64,000 nucleotides of DNA from Lactobacillales bacterium. Lineage in GTDB: Bacteria > Bacillota > Bacilli > Lactobacillales > Streptococcaceae. Within the stretch, counting starts at the first letter, position 1. Each line of letters starts with the position of its first letter. A program made the position numbers and the translations under genes. Under the pieces are notes generated by a model, which saw nothing but the letters and a program-made list of their open reading frames with translations, was not told the DNA's origin and ran no database searches. The stretch spans positions 1 through 64,000 of the forward strand of contig JAISJD010000016.1 in NCBI GenBank assembly GCA_031261705.1, in the 5' to 3' direction. Shown in pieces: positions 9,939 to 19,005 of this stretch.

Positions 9939-10478
9939 CTAATCAATAAAGCTGACATAAACTTGACGAATTTCAATGGCATCGTTTGTTACATCCTTAT
10001 GTGGAACGCCGATAATGTCGGCAACAATTGTTTTACCCTCTTCCTTTTTACGAAGCTGATAACGTAGCTCGCCTGTACGATCTAGTTCATCTAAAATTTC
10101 AGTGGTTCCCCCGAATCCAGACTTTTTCGTAATGAACCCTAGCTCGACCATTAGACTATCCAAATTCTTTAAAGGAAAATCCGTCATCATGGGCAACCGA
10201 TTTCTTAACTCAGCTTCCAAGGGGTGTGAAAAATCAACAATTGCTTCATGTTCCTGTTCGATTAATTTTTCATCTAATGTTGTAATCTTTTTGTCCTCTT
10301 CTAAGACAGTAAGTAACAACTCATATTGTTCCTGTGTAATCATCACGCCCGCAATTTTTTCGCGATTGAAGATATACACGCCTGTGCCTTCTGTACGTGC
10401 TTGTTGAAAAATATCCATTGGTGATTTTTTCACATCCGTAATGGAGGCAGTAGGTACTTCTAACTTTTTTAATTTCAC
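9939..10478 (-). CDS. orphan protein with Phd/YefM antitoxin-like N-terminus
   Basis: A 179-residue protein. Residues 1-65 (VPTASITDVKKSPMDIF... GVYIFNREKIAGVMITQEQYELLL) match the pattern of the Phd/YefM antitoxin DNA-binding fold. The rest is an acidic linker followed by a C-terminal part of about 70 residues that I do not recognise. No toxin gene is adjacent: the neighbours are a phosphatase and a Mga-like regulator. The start is GTG 10478 with GGAGGAAA seven bases upstream; an in-frame TTG at 10493 overlaps that ribosome site. The protein is longer than a plain antitoxin (about 80-90 residues), so a transcription-related role unlinked to toxin control is possible. Confidence 0.7.
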   Translation of the reverse strand: MKLKKLEVPTASITDVKKSPMDIFQQARTEGTGVYIFNREKIAGVMITQEQYELLLTVLEEDKKITTLDEKLIEQEHEAIVDFSHPLEAELRNRLPMMTDFPLKNLDSLMVELGFITKKSGFGGTTEILDELDRTGELRYQLRKKEEGKTIVADIIGVPHKDVTNDAIEIRQVYVSFID

Positions 10479-10548
10479 AGCAATTTCCTCCAACTTTTCA
10501 TCTAGTATAACTATAACATAAAAAGACGAAAATTTTGAGAAAAGTTTT

Positions 10549-12006
10549 TTAAAAATCTTTTGCTTTTTGCATATGAATATCTGTCAATGCTTCTTCAATT
10601 TTCTTGAAATCATAGTAGGCAAAGTCTTCGCTAACATAAATCTGTTTCTCACAATGATCGGTCACATCATGTGGCGCAAAAGCCGTTGAAATCATAATAT
10701 CTGCTTTTTCCTTTTCACTAGGCTTGCTTACAAAGCGAAGTGGGAAGAATCCCCCAAAGTTGTCGTAAATTTTTTCTCTTACTTTGGCATAATCATTCTC
10801 TGATAATTCTGAGTTAAGATACACTTGAATTTCTTTCTTTTCAAAAAGATAATCTTTCAAAAGACGAATATACGTATTTGCTAATACGACACTACGTAGA
10901 TGATTTAATTCCCAATCTTCAATCATTAATCGAGAAAAATTAGAAAATTCATTAAATTCCTTTACATATCTTGTTTGGTTTTTATTCATATCTTCCATTG
11001 ATAACGCTGATTTTCCAAGACACAATAATTTTGTGTGGAACTGTTGAAGAATACAAATGACCGAAAGTTTATTTTCTAAGTTTAATTCTGGATATTGTTC
11101 TAAAATAAAATTCATGACTTTATTCGTCGAATCCATAACAATCCCTTTTTGTCCAATTGGTTGAAGATGACTAAAAATTTCTGACTCAAATTGTAATACA
11201 AGATATAAATATCTTTTCTCATGAATCGTTAATTCATTTTTCCAATAAAGCTGGTCTAATACCTCTGCTACTTTATCGAAATGTTCATGTTCCTCAAAAA
11301 ATTCATCCCATTGTGGTCTTGAAATTACTTGGTCATAGCGTTCTAAGCGATGAGTCGTAATGGCAAAACGTAGCATGACACGGAAAGTTGTTTCCTCAGA
11401 AATATTTTCTAACCCAAGCAGTTGATATAAAAATTCAACAACTTTTCTAAGATCTTCCATACTTTGATTTTCAAAAGGCCAAGATTCAAAACTACAAAGC
11501 TCTGACCAAAACCAGAATAAATATTCACGAATTTGAATTTCTTCACCAATTAATTTGAAATTTCGGCTAGTGATTTGAATATGGTGGTAACCTAAATCAG
11601 ACTCTACCCCTTTTAAGATTTCACGGGCAACACTTTGACAAACACCTAAATCTTTTGATTTTTGCATGATGTTGATTTCTTCATTTTGAAACATCGCCGA
11701 AACAATTTGATACCCTGAAGTTTTTAAGACGAAATCTTTCTTGAATTTGATTAAATCCTCTTCTTTTTTATAGCAAATTCTGATTCCATTACGATAAACA
11801 GGTCCCTCGATTGACACACGCTCTTCCATTCCAAAATCTATAATTCTTTTTTTCAATCCATCAATGGTTTTAATCAATGTTGGACGAGAAATATTCATTA
11901 GCTTACCAAGCTCTTTCATGGAATGCCAATGAATATCTGAGCATAAAAGCCCAAATAATCGGAAATAGTTTCTTTCTTCACTTCTTAATAATAGTTCGCT
12001 TTTCAA
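10549..12006 (-). CDS. Mga/AtxA-like transcriptional regulator
   Basis: A 485-residue regulator. The N-terminus holds two predicted helix-turn-helix regions of the Mga type (MKELGKLMNISRPTLIKTIDGL near residues 30-55, and MQKSKDLGVCQSVAREILK near 115-135). A long helical middle follows, which in this family contains PRD-like domains that can be phosphorylated by the PTS, and then an EIIB-like C-terminus. The likely start is TTG 12006, preceded by GGGGGAA; the open frame extends 27 bp further. No obvious target gene is adjacent. Both family and role are inferred from sequence pattern. Confidence 0.75.
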   Translation of the reverse strand: MKSELLLRSEERNYFRLFGLLCSDIHWHSMKELGKLMNISRPTLIKTIDGLKKRIIDFGMEERVSIEGPVYRNGIRICYKKEEDLIKFKKDFVLKTSGYQIVSAMFQNEEINIMQKSKDLGVCQSVAREILKGVESDLGYHHIQITSRNFKLIGEEIQIREYLFWFWSELCSFESWPFENQSMEDLRKVVEFLYQLLGLENISEETTFRVMLRFAITTHRLERYDQVISRPQWDEFFEEHEHFDKVAEVLDQLYWKNELTIHEKRYLYLVLQFESEIFSHLQPIGQKGIVMDSTNKVMNFILEQYPELNLENKLSVICILQQFHTKLLCLGKSALSMEDMNKNQTRYVKEFNEFSNFSRLMIEDWELNHLRSVVLANTYIRLLKDYLFEKKEIQVYLNSELSENDYAKVREKIYDNFGGFFPLRFVSKPSEKEKADIMISTAFAPHDVTDHCEKQIYVSEDFAYYDFKKIEEALTDIHMQKAKDF

Positions 12007-12072
12007 TTTTATTCCCCCATAAGTTAATTGCAAAAAGAACTATACCCAATTTTTTTCTAAATAATAAAAAAA

Positions 12073-12087
12073 GCCACAAAACGTGGC
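12073..12087 (-). terminator. terminator of the recO-era group
   Basis: Stem GCCAC/GTGGC (5 bp, 5-nt loop) followed on the minus strand by seven T bases, about 20 nt after the recO stop. Confidence 0.8.
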
Positions 12088-12106
12088 ATTAGAAAATTTT
12101 AATTAT

Positions 12107-12871
12107 TCATTCATTTGTTAACAAGGTTTTCCAATTGTCCATTTCCTCAATGAACTTCTTGCTTTTCAAGTGTATCCCTACATATTCATCATACAATTCA
12201 TCAATCACTTGACGAATTTCCAACTTCGTTTCCTTTTTTAAGGAGATACTGGAAATTTGATCATAGGTAATATTGGCAAACATTCTTAGAAAATAAATTG
12301 CTCGTGGATCTGCATGATATCTTCGCTCATCCATATGAAAATGTTTTTCGCATAAAACTCCATGGTAACGAGAAGAAAAGTCAAATTTCCCCCTCGTTTC
12401 TCCGCAAATAGCGCAACAATTCCAATCCGCTGAAACCCCAAAACGATGTAAAATTTGAATTTCAAATATATTCGTAATAATTTCCGCATCTTTTCCATCA
12501 TCAAGAAGTTGTAAAGCCTGCTTGGTGAAGCCGTAAAGTGCGGGGTCATACACTCTATCTTCAATCGCCACATCGACTAAATTCAAAATATAGGTCGCAT
12601 AAGCACTAATAAAAATATCTAATTGAATATTTTTGAAAGAATGAACATTCTTTGCCGCATTTAGAAAAGATAGACCGTCCTCTCGCAAATTGCCAATATA
12701 GGTAGCTTCCGTAAATGGAAAAATAGCTGACGCAAAAGGATTATTTTTTCGATTGGCTCCACGAACATAAAACATCTGTTTTCCAGAGGATTCCGTAAAA
12801 ATTTTTACCAATTTATCCTTTTCCTTGTGATTTCTTGCAAACAGCACTAAACCACGTGTTTCTCCTTGCAT
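12107..12871 (-). CDS. recO: DNA repair protein RecO
   Basis: RecO (254 residues) works with RecR and RecF to load RecA on SSB-coated single-stranded DNA. The N-terminal OB-fold begins ETRGLVLFARNHKEKDKLV; a zinc-finger-like set of cysteines (CCAICG near residue 146 and LCEKHF near 172) sits in the C-terminal helical half. The start is ATG 12871, preceded by AGGAAGG at suitable distance; a GTG nine bases upstream overlaps that site. It follows era by about 40 bp, the conserved Bacillota order, and ends at a terminator. Confidence 0.95.
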   Translation of the reverse strand: MQGETRGLVLFARNHKEKDKLVKIFTESSGKQMFYVRGANRKNNPFASAIFPFTEATYIGNLREDGLSFLNAAKNVHSFKNIQLDIFISAYATYILNLVDVAIEDRVYDPALYGFTKQALQLLDDGKDAEIITNIFEIQILHRFGVSADWNCCAICGETRGKFDFSSRYHGVLCEKHFHMDERRYHADPRAIYFLRMFANITYDQISSISLKKETKLEIRQVIDELYDEYVGIHLKSKKFIEEMDNWKTLLTNE

Positions 12872-12912
12872 CAGCTTCACCTTCCTTCTGTGGTACTTAC
12901 TAGCTATGTCAA

Positions 12913-13815
12913 TTAATAATTATCTTTTTTATAGCCGTAATCTTGAAGATAAATTTTTTTATCTCGCCAATCTTTTTGCACCTTCACCCAAAGTTCAAGA
13001 TAGACCTTATCTCCAAGCATCAATTCAATATCTCGTCTTGCCATTGAACCGATTTTTTTCAACATGCTTCCACCCTTACCGATGATAATTCCTTTTTGAC
13101 TATCACGTTCGACAATAATTGTTGCTTGAATATGCACCTTGTCAGTATTTTGGTCACGCCGCATACTATCCACTACAACAGCCACAGAGTGAGGTACTTC
13201 GTCCCGCGTTAAAATTAAGACTTTTTCGCGAACCATTTCTGAAACGATAAAACGTTCTGGGTGATCCGTCACTGCATCTTCTGGGAAATATTGTGGCCCT
13301 TCAGGAAGTTCATTGATTAATGTTGACATGAGTCGGTCGACATTATTTCCTTCTGTTGCTGAAATTGGCACTACTTCCTTAAATTCCATTTGAGAAGAAT
13401 AGTCTTGAATTTGTTCAAGTAAGTAATCAGGATGTACCTTATCAATTTTATTAACAATTAAATAAACGGGCGCTTTTACTTTTTTCAAGCGTTCGATAAT
13501 CATATCGTCGCCCTTTCCACGTTTTTGGTCAGCCGTAATCATGAACAAGACTGCATCCACTTCACTCAATGAAGAATAAGCCGCCTGTACCATGAAATCT
13601 CCAAGAGCTGTTTTAGGTTTGTGAATCCCTGGCGTGTCGATAAAGATTATTTGTGCTTCTTTGGTTGTGTAAACTCCTTGAATCTTGTTTCGTGTCGTTT
13701 GTGCCTTATCACTCATAATAGCAATTTTTTGCCCAACCACTCGATTTAATAAGGTTGATTTTCCAACATTTGGACGTCCAACAATTGCAACAAATCCAGA
13801 TTTATATTCTGTCAA
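12913..13815 (-). CDS. era: GTPase Era
   Basis: Ribosome assembly GTPase that binds the 3' end of 16S rRNA in the 30S precursor. The 300 residues show G1 GRPNVGKS (13-20), G2 region with TTR, G3 DTPG (60-63) and G4 NKID (122-125), followed by a C-terminal KH domain (IIIGKGG). The start codon is TTG 13815 with GGGGA seven to eight bases upstream; no better in-frame start is present. It lies between dgkA and recO; the cdd gene often found between dgkA and era in this phylum is missing. Confidence 0.97.
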   Translation of the reverse strand: MTEYKSGFVAIVGRPNVGKSTLLNRVVGQKIAIMSDKAQTTRNKIQGVYTTKEAQIIFIDTPGIHKPKTALGDFMVQAAYSSLSEVDAVLFMITADQKRGKGDDMIIERLKKVKAPVYLIVNKIDKVHPDYLLEQIQDYSSQMEFKEVVPISATEGNNVDRLMSTLINELPEGPQYFPEDAVTDHPERFIVSEMVREKVLILTRDEVPHSVAVVVDSMRRDQNTDKVHIQATIIVERDSQKGIIIGKGGSMLKKIGSMARRDIELMLGDKVYLELWVKVQKDWRDKKIYLQDYGYKKDNY

Positions 13816-13868
13816 TTTTTTTCCCCATTTCTTTTTATAACTGCTTCTTTATTGATTCATTCAAGAAA

Positions 13869-13914
13869 AGCTGAGTAGTCTATCTGCTAAGTTTAACAGA
13901 TTTTCCCATCAGCT
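13869..13914 (-). terminator. hairpin at the dgkA stop codon, possible attenuator before era
   Basis: Nested stem AGCTGA/TCAGCT (outer) and ATCTG/CAGAT (inner, 10-nt loop). On the minus strand TTTTCTT follows. It overlaps the dgkA stop and precedes era by about 50 bp, so it may end or attenuate the upstream transcript. Confidence 0.5.
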
Positions 13915-14323
13915 AAAAAAATTTCATTACTAAGTCAACTATTTTCGGTAAAAATAAAATCAATCCTACAATCCCTGCAAAAATAGAAGTCATTAATACT
14001 GCACCTGCTGCCATATCTTTAGCAATCTTAGCTAAAGGATGAAAATGATAATCTGTAATCAAATCAACAATATTTTCAGCCACCGTATTAAAAGTTTCCA
14101 TAATCATAACCAGAAAAATCGCTGCAATCAGCCAAAGCCACTCGTAACGGTTGAGACGAAATAAGAAACCGAAAATCACGGCAGCAATTGCTGAAGCGAG
14201 GTGTTTTCGCATGTTTCTTTCCTCTCTAAAAACAGTTTTTATTCCTGTATAAGCAAAGTCAAGAGAGGAGCGAAAATCACGATTTTTAAATTTCTTATTA
14301 TTCCCGTTTAAGGCCATAAGCAT
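13913..14323 (-). CDS. dgkA: undecaprenol kinase / diacylglycerol kinase family protein
   Basis: A 136-residue membrane protein of the DgkA family. In Gram-positives the enzyme phosphorylates undecaprenol to recycle the peptidoglycan lipid carrier. It shows the cytoplasmic amphipathic start ([19 protein letters not shown]), three membrane helices, and the catalytic stretch [13 protein letters not shown] with the conserved Glu and Asn. The first ATG lies inside ybeY (26-bp overlap), so translation is probably coupled; a second in-frame ATG is six bases further. It is part of the pgpH-ybeY-dgkA-era group. Confidence 0.93.
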   Translation of the reverse strand: MLMALNGNNKKFKNRDFRSSLDFAYTGIKTVFREERNMRKHLASAIAAVIFGFLFRLNRYEWLWLIAAIFLVMIMETFNTVAENIVDLITDYHFHPLAKIAKDMAAGAVLMTSIFAGIVGLILFLPKIVDLVMKFF

Positions 14324-14777
14324 CTAAGATTTCATCTTGGAGGTCGAACATTTCTTTTTCGTCTTCAGGTGTCATGTGGTCATATCCATTGATATGTAAG
14401 AACCCATGAACAGCAAGGAAACCTAACTCTCTTTCGTAAGAATGTCCGTACTCAGCTGCTTGTTCTTGAGCACGCTCGATAGAAATCATAATATCTCCTA
14501 AATTTCTTGGAAATAATTCATCTTCACTATCGAAAATAATTGGCATTTCGTCTTCGCCATCTTCCTCAAGGGCAAAACTAATCACATCAGTTGGCATATC
14601 TTTTCCACGATATTCACGATTAATCACTTGAATTGCCGCATTATCCATAAAAGTTACAGACATTTCCGTATCTTCTGGTAAATCAATATAATCTGCTGCA
14701 AAATCTAGTAATTTTTCCGTTTGCTTTATCAGTTCTGGTGTCACCTTTTTTGTTTCGTCCATAATTGTGATGTCCAT
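14298..14777 (-). CDS. ybeY: endoribonuclease YbeY
   Basis: Metal-dependent RNase for 16S rRNA 3'-end maturation and 70S quality control. The 159 residues contain the signature [11 protein letters not shown] at 124-134, whose three His residues bind zinc, and the preceding conserved strands [16 protein letters not shown]. The ATG is preceded by AGGTGGG. It starts three bases after the pgpH stop and overlaps dgkA, the standard Bacillota order. Confidence 0.96.
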   Translation of the reverse strand: MDITIMDETKKVTPELIKQTEKLLDFAADYIDLPEDTEMSVTFMDNAAIQVINREYRGKDMPTDVISFALEEDGEDEMPIIFDSEDELFPRNLGDIMISIERAQEQAAEYGHSYERELGFLAVHGFLHINGYDHMTPEDEKEMFDLQDEILDAYGLKRE

Positions 14778-14780
14778 TAT

Positions 14781-16961
14781 TTAATTCCCACCTTTGTCAT
14801 TTTCCTCTTTCATCTTTTCAGCTTCAGATTTCATTTTAGGGTATTTGATACGTGAATGAAAGGTTGAAGCCAATCCACTTATCAATGATTTTTCTATCGT
14901 TCTAATCTCTCCCATTGTAAGCCCAGATTCGTCTAATTGTCCATCTATAAGCCGATTCTGTATCAATTCGTGAACAAATTTTTCAATTTTTGCTTGTGAA
15001 GGAGCATCCATCGCACGCACCGCCGCTTCACAGGTGTCCGCAAGACTAACAATCCCCGCTTCTTTCGTTTGTGGCTTTGGCCCAGGATAACGATAATCCG
15101 CTTCTGAAATTTCAGAATTTCTTTCTTGCGCTTTCACAAAGAAATAACGCATTAAGGTTGTTCCATGATGTTGCCAACAAATATCAATCACCATTTGAGG
15201 CATATGGTACTCTTCAAGTATTTTAGCACCATCAATCACATGACCGAAAATAATTTGTTTACTATCTTCTGGTAATAAAAAGTTATGCGGATTTTCAGCA
15301 CCCGCTGGTAAATTTTCTACAAAGAAATTCGCATGTTTAATCTTTCCAATATCGTGATAGTAGCACGCTACTCTTGTCAATAATGACCGTCCACCAATAT
15401 CTGCCACCGCATTTGCAGAAAGATTTGCCACCATCATTGAATGATGATACGTTCCCGGTGCCTTTTCTAACAGCTCTTTTAAAAGCGGATGATTCGGGTT
15501 ACTCAACTCATTTAAGACAATCACCGAATCATCAGACACGAGCATTTCAATATATGGATGTAAGCCCATAGACATGACAAACGTCAATAAAGAACCAATA
15601 AACCCACATAATAGAGTCATCCAAGTCTTTTGGTCTGAAAAATCCATTCCCTGATAAATAACAAGAACAAAGTTAAAGAGTACAGGAAACCCAAGGAGCC
15701 AACAAAATGCTGGTAGCAACTGCTGATTGATTCTTTTCTGTTTCAAGGCTGTTCCAAAAAAACCGTCAAATAAATAATTCAACAAGATAATTGCTAACAG
15801 ATTGCCCATCGCATCATTAAAAATAAACATTGAGAAAATCACTTGAAACATTGCGGCGATAATTCCCGCCCGCCGATTCACAAACTGACTTAAAATCAGC
15901 GGTGTAAATGCCGCTGGAAATAAAAACGGAACATAGGATAATTCTTCTGTTTGAAAAATTTGTAAAAATTTCATAAGTAGTACGGATAGAGTCATAGCAC
16001 TAATATAAAAAGTCAACAAACGGTATTTTCGATCCTTATCCGTTGTTTGAACGAAAAAGAAAAGCAAGATAACAATTTGTAAAACAATTGCTAAAATCAA
16101 CGCAATCGTTGGAAAAATGGTTTTATTTTGACTTGTCATGCCTAATAATTCTAGCTTATTCATCGCATTTTGGTCAATCTGAACTCCCTCACGAACAATG
16201 ACTTCTCCTTGGTAAATCATTACCTTTTGTACATCATCGGCCGCTTGTTGACGTAGTAAATTCGTCCTTTTTTCATTATAAACATCATTGACAACGATTC
16301 CGTTAGTAAGTAGTTCTTTCATTATCTGTGTTTCAGCAGGTGTTAAATCAAGATACGTCGTTTCCTCCACTGCCTTTTGTCGCAATTCTATCAGATTATT
16401 CTCACGCACATGCTCTTTCATTATCGTGTTCATAATGGTTAAGTCCTCTGATTTCACCATACTTAGTTGCGTAGTATTCAATGAAAAAAGATTCTCGTAA
16501 AACGTGGTACTAAATTTCTGATAAAAGGTGACATCTTCTTGACTAAGTTTTTCAAATTGTCCCTTTAAAAGCGCTACTTTTCCTTCGACTGGTGTCGTAG
16601 TCTCGCTTTTTTTCTTTTGCTTTTCATAGGTTTCGTTGATTTGATTGACCCAACTAAATAGATCTGTGATTCTCGTTTTTTGTATTTCTTCAACATCTGC
16701 CTGAAAAACATACTCAGGTGTGACTGCTTCTTCTGCCAGACGTTTTCGTTGCTCGGTTTCTTTTGTATTTTCAACGGTTTTATTTGCACGAATCGTCTCC
16801 TCGGCAAGTTGTCCAACATGAATCGTGACATTTTGCAACCGAACATTGGAGTACATTAAGCCAAATAAAACAATCGCAAAAACAGCGAGTGCAATAGGTA
16901 AAGTCGCCTTTCCTAGTTTTTTCGATAAGTTTAATGCAAACTTTTTCAAAACTTTCCCCAC
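14781..16961 (-). CDS. pgpH: cyclic-di-AMP phosphodiesterase PgpH (7TM-HD family)
   Basis: Membrane-bound phosphodiesterase expected to hydrolyse c-di-AMP. The protein has one N-terminal membrane helix, an extracellular domain of about 240 residues, seven membrane helices (about 275-480) and a cytoplasmic HD domain with the motif YHDIGKIKH near residue 536 and further metal-binding His residues. Length 726 fits the family. The start is uncertain: GTG 16961 has a weak ribosome site, while TTG 16949, four codons on, is preceded by GGGGAAAG. It follows phoH by 27 bp and precedes ybeY by 3 bp. Confidence 0.94.
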   Translation of the reverse strand: MGKVLKKFALNLSKKLGKATLPIALAVFAIVLFGLMYSNVRLQNVTIHVGQLAEETIRANKTVENTKETEQRKRLAEEAVTPEYVFQADVEEIQKTRITDLFSWVNQINETYEKQKKKSETTTPVEGKVALLKGQFEKLSQEDVTFYQKFSTTFYENLFSLNTTQLSMVKSEDLTIMNTIMKEHVRENNLIELRQKAVEETTYLDLTPAETQIMKELLTNGIVVNDVYNEKRTNLLRQQAADDVQKVMIYQGEVIVREGVQIDQNAMNKLELLGMTSQNKTIFPTIALILAIVLQIVILLFFFVQTTDKDRKYRLLTFYISAMTLSVLLMKFLQIFQTEELSYVPFLFPAAFTPLILSQFVNRRAGIIAAMFQVIFSMFIFNDAMGNLLAIILLNYLFDGFFGTALKQKRINQQLLPAFCWLLGFPVLFNFVLVIYQGMDFSDQKTWMTLLCGFIGSLLTFVMSMGLHPYIEMLVSDDSVIVLNELSNPNHPLLKELLEKAPGTYHHSMMVANLSANAVADIGGRSLLTRVACYYHDIGKIKHANFFVENLPAGAENPHNFLLPEDSKQIIFGHVIDGAKILEEYHMPQMVIDICWQHHGTTLMRYFFVKAQERNSEISEADYRYPGPKPQTKEAGIVSLADTCEAAVRAMDAPSQAKIEKFVHELIQNRLIDGQLDESGLTMGEIRTIEKSLISGLASTFHSRIKYPKMKSEAEKMKEENDKGGN

Positions 16962-16988
16962 TTTCTCTTTTACGAGCTTTAAACACGA

Positions 16989-17975
16989 TTATCTCTTTAA
17001 ATTAGAATGTTTGATACTATCCTCTTCGTATGCTTGAATAATTTCCGCAACAACAGGGTGACGAACAACATCACTCGCTTCAAAGTTAACAAACGCAATT
17101 TTTTTTATATTGTGTAATGTCCGTTCTGCGTGAATCAAGCCACTCATTGTTCCTTTTGGTAAATCAATTTGAGAAATATCTCCATTCACAATCATTTTTG
17201 AATTAAAACCTAAACGAGTTAAAAACATTTTCATTTGCATAACTGTTGTATTTTGAGCTTCATCGAGAATTACAAACGCATCATCTAGCGTTCGTCCACG
17301 CATGTAAGCAAGTGGGGCAATCTCAATTACTCCTCGCTCCATTAACCGATTGGTATGCTCCATTCCAAAAATTTGATATAACGCATCATAGACTGGTCTT
17401 AAATAAGGGTCAACCTTTTCCTTTAAATCTCCTGGTAAAAAGCCGAGACTTTCCCCAGCTTCCACTGCTGGTCGAGTAAGAATAATTTTTTGAACTTCCC
17501 CTTTTTTCAGTGCGGCGATTGCTAAAACAACGGCCAAAAAAGTTTTCCCCGTTCCAGCAGGCCCAATACCAAAAATCACATCATGTTTTTTGGTTGCATC
17601 TACATAGCGTTTTTGTCCGATATTTTTCACTCTTATCGGTTTTCCGCCACGATCTTTGATGATTTCTTCTTCATACATAGCGATAAAACTGCCGAGATTG
17701 CCCGATTGTGCCATTTTAAGCGCCATTACGACATCCGGTGTTGATACCTTGATTCCACGATGAATAAGCACCTGTAACGCATTTAAGACCTTCTGAGCCA
17801 ATTTGATACTTTCCTCATTGCCAATCAATTGAATCGTTTCTCCACGAGTGTTAATTTGAATCTCTAAATTTTCCTCTAAAAATTTAATATGCTTGTCGTG
17901 CGTTCCAAATAATAATGAAGCATCGTCACGATCTGTTAATTTCATTTCTAATGTTGTACTTTCTTTTTCCGTCAA
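16989..17975 (-). CDS. phoH: PhoH-like ATPase
   Basis: Cytoplasmic P-loop ATPase of the PhoH family, often linked to RNA metabolism through its ybeY neighbour. It has an N-terminal KH-like part (LFGTHDKHIKFLEENL, TRGETIQLIG) and the ATPase with GPAGTGKT near residue 137. I place the start at TTG 17975 (329 residues), with GGAG 11 bases upstream and LTEKESTTLEMKL aligning with the usual PhoH start. The frame extends to ATG 18023, but that codon sits directly after a TATAAT and has no ribosome site. Confidence 0.92.
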   Translation of the reverse strand: MTEKESTTLEMKLTDRDDASLLFGTHDKHIKFLEENLEIQINTRGETIQLIGNEESIKLAQKVLNALQVLIHRGIKVSTPDVVMALKMAQSGNLGSFIAMYEEEIIKDRGGKPIRVKNIGQKRYVDATKKHDVIFGIGPAGTGKTFLAVVLAIAALKKGEVQKIILTRPAVEAGESLGFLPGDLKEKVDPYLRPVYDALYQIFGMEHTNRLMERGVIEIAPLAYMRGRTLDDAFVILDEAQNTTVMQMKMFLTRLGFNSKMIVNGDISQIDLPKGTMSGLIHAERTLHNIKKIAFVNFEASDVVRHPVVAEIIQAYEEDSIKHSNLKR

Positions 17976-18024
17976 AAAATAAACATCTCCAATCCTTACT
18001 TCATAACTTTTCTTAATTGGCATT

Positions 18025-18030
18025 ATTATA
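18025..18030 (-). promoter_or_regulatory. -10 element upstream of phoH
   Basis: A TATAAT on the minus strand lies immediately before an in-frame ATG at 18023. If it is a working -10, transcription would begin at or inside that ATG, which supports the downstream TTG start of phoH. No good -35 is seen. Confidence 0.4.
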
Positions 18031-18067
18031 ACATTTTTCCATACAGTTATGTATAAAACATTAAAAA

Positions 18068-18090
18068 GGAGTAGGTAAACGACCCACTCC
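18068..18090 (-). terminator. terminator of rpsU-yqeY
   Basis: Stem GGAGTGGGT/ACCTACTCC (9 bp with one G-T pair, 5-nt loop) and a five-base T-run on the minus strand, about 17 nt after the yqeY stop. Confidence 0.85.
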
Positions 18091-18107
18091 CTTCAATTTC
18101 TCTTTGA

Positions 18108-18551
18108 TTAAGACAAAAGTTCTTTGACGATTGAATTTACTACATTGCCGTCTGCTACACCTTTAACTTTTGGCATAACAGCACCCATTACTTTCCCAAA
18201 GTCTGCTTTTGAAGTAGCTCCAGTAATTGCAATCGCTTCTGTAATAATCGAACGAACTTCTTCTTCACTCAACTGAGCTGGAAGATAACGCCCTACAATG
18301 GTTATTTCAACTTTTGCTTTTTCAGCCAAATCATCGCGTCCAGCATTTTCAAACTCCGTTAAAGAATCGCGACGTTGTTTCATCTCACGAGATAAAACTG
18401 TCAATTCTTCATCTTCTGTTAAGTCATGGTTCACTTTGATCTGCTCGTTTTGTAACGCTGCCTTTAACATACGAATCACCTGTAAAGACTCTTTATCCTT
18501 AGCTTTCATCGCAGTTTTCATGTCAGCGTTTAATGTTGATAGCATTGACAT
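18108..18551 (-). CDS. yqeY: GatB/YqeY domain protein
   Basis: A 147-residue all-helical protein of the YqeY family, related to the tail domain of GatB, which touches tRNA in the amidotransferase. Typical features are the start [18 protein letters not shown], the middle [14 protein letters not shown] and the C-terminal [19 protein letters not shown]. The start is ATG 18551 with GGAG eight bases upstream; a GTG nine bases earlier overlaps it. It lies 23 bp after rpsU, the usual Bacillota pairing, and is terminated right after. Confidence 0.94.
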   Translation of the reverse strand: MSMLSTLNADMKTAMKAKDKESLQVIRMLKAALQNEQIKVNHDLTEDEELTVLSREMKQRRDSLTEFENAGRDDLAEKAKVEITIVGRYLPAQLSEEEVRSIITEAIAITGATSKADFGKVMGAVMPKVKGVADGNVVNSIVKELLS

Positions 18552-18574
18552 GCTAAACACTCCAATTCAAAAGA

Positions 18575-18751
18575 CTAGAATTTTTTACGTTTTCTAGCTG
18601 CTTCAGATTTTTTCTTACGTTTTACGCTTGGTTTTTCGTAGAATTCACGTTTACGAGATTCTTGCAAAGTACCTGCTTTAGAAACGGAACGTTTGAAGCG
18701 ACGAAGAGCATCATCAAGAGATTCGTTTTTACGAACGACTGTTTTTGACAT
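18575..18751 (-). CDS. rpsU: 30S ribosomal protein S21
   Basis: A 58-residue basic protein beginning [18 protein letters not shown] and ending KRKKF, the full S21 pattern. S21 is a late-binding small-subunit protein near the anti-Shine-Dalgarno helix. The ATG at 18751 is preceded by GGAGGGAGG, one of the strongest ribosome sites in the window. It has its own promoter and is cotranscribed with yqeY. Confidence 0.98.
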   Translation of the reverse strand: MSKTVVRKNESLDDALRRFKRSVSKAGTLQESRKREFYEKPSVKRKKKSEAARKRKKF

Positions 18752-18830
18752 GTTAATTCCCTCCCTCCGAGCTTAAAAAGTAACCGCTTTTGCTATGAAT
18801 AACACCACAGCTTCAAGACTGTCCTTGACT

Positions 18831-18859
18831 ATTATAACTAATTCAATTCCTAAGGTCAA
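18831..18859 (-). promoter_or_regulatory. promoter of rpsU-yqeY
   Basis: -35 TTGACC (18854-18859), 17-bp spacer and -10 TATAAT (18831-18836) on the minus strand, about 80 bp upstream of the rpsU ATG: the best sigma-A promoter I see in the window. Confidence 0.85.
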
Positions 18860-19005
18860 TAAAATAATACAAGGAATTGTGAAAAGGTTAGAAATTATCC
18901 GTATAAAAAACGAATTTTTGTAGCTATTTCACTTCACAAATCCATTGTTTTGACAATAAATGACAAAATTTTGTTCTCAAAAAATTATAAAATAATCTAA
19001 CTTTC

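Noticed and set aside
18953-18995. ACAAAATTTTGT palindrome after zur as a terminator
   Set aside because: The repeat has no loop space and no T-run in the right place; it looks like AT-rich coincidence.
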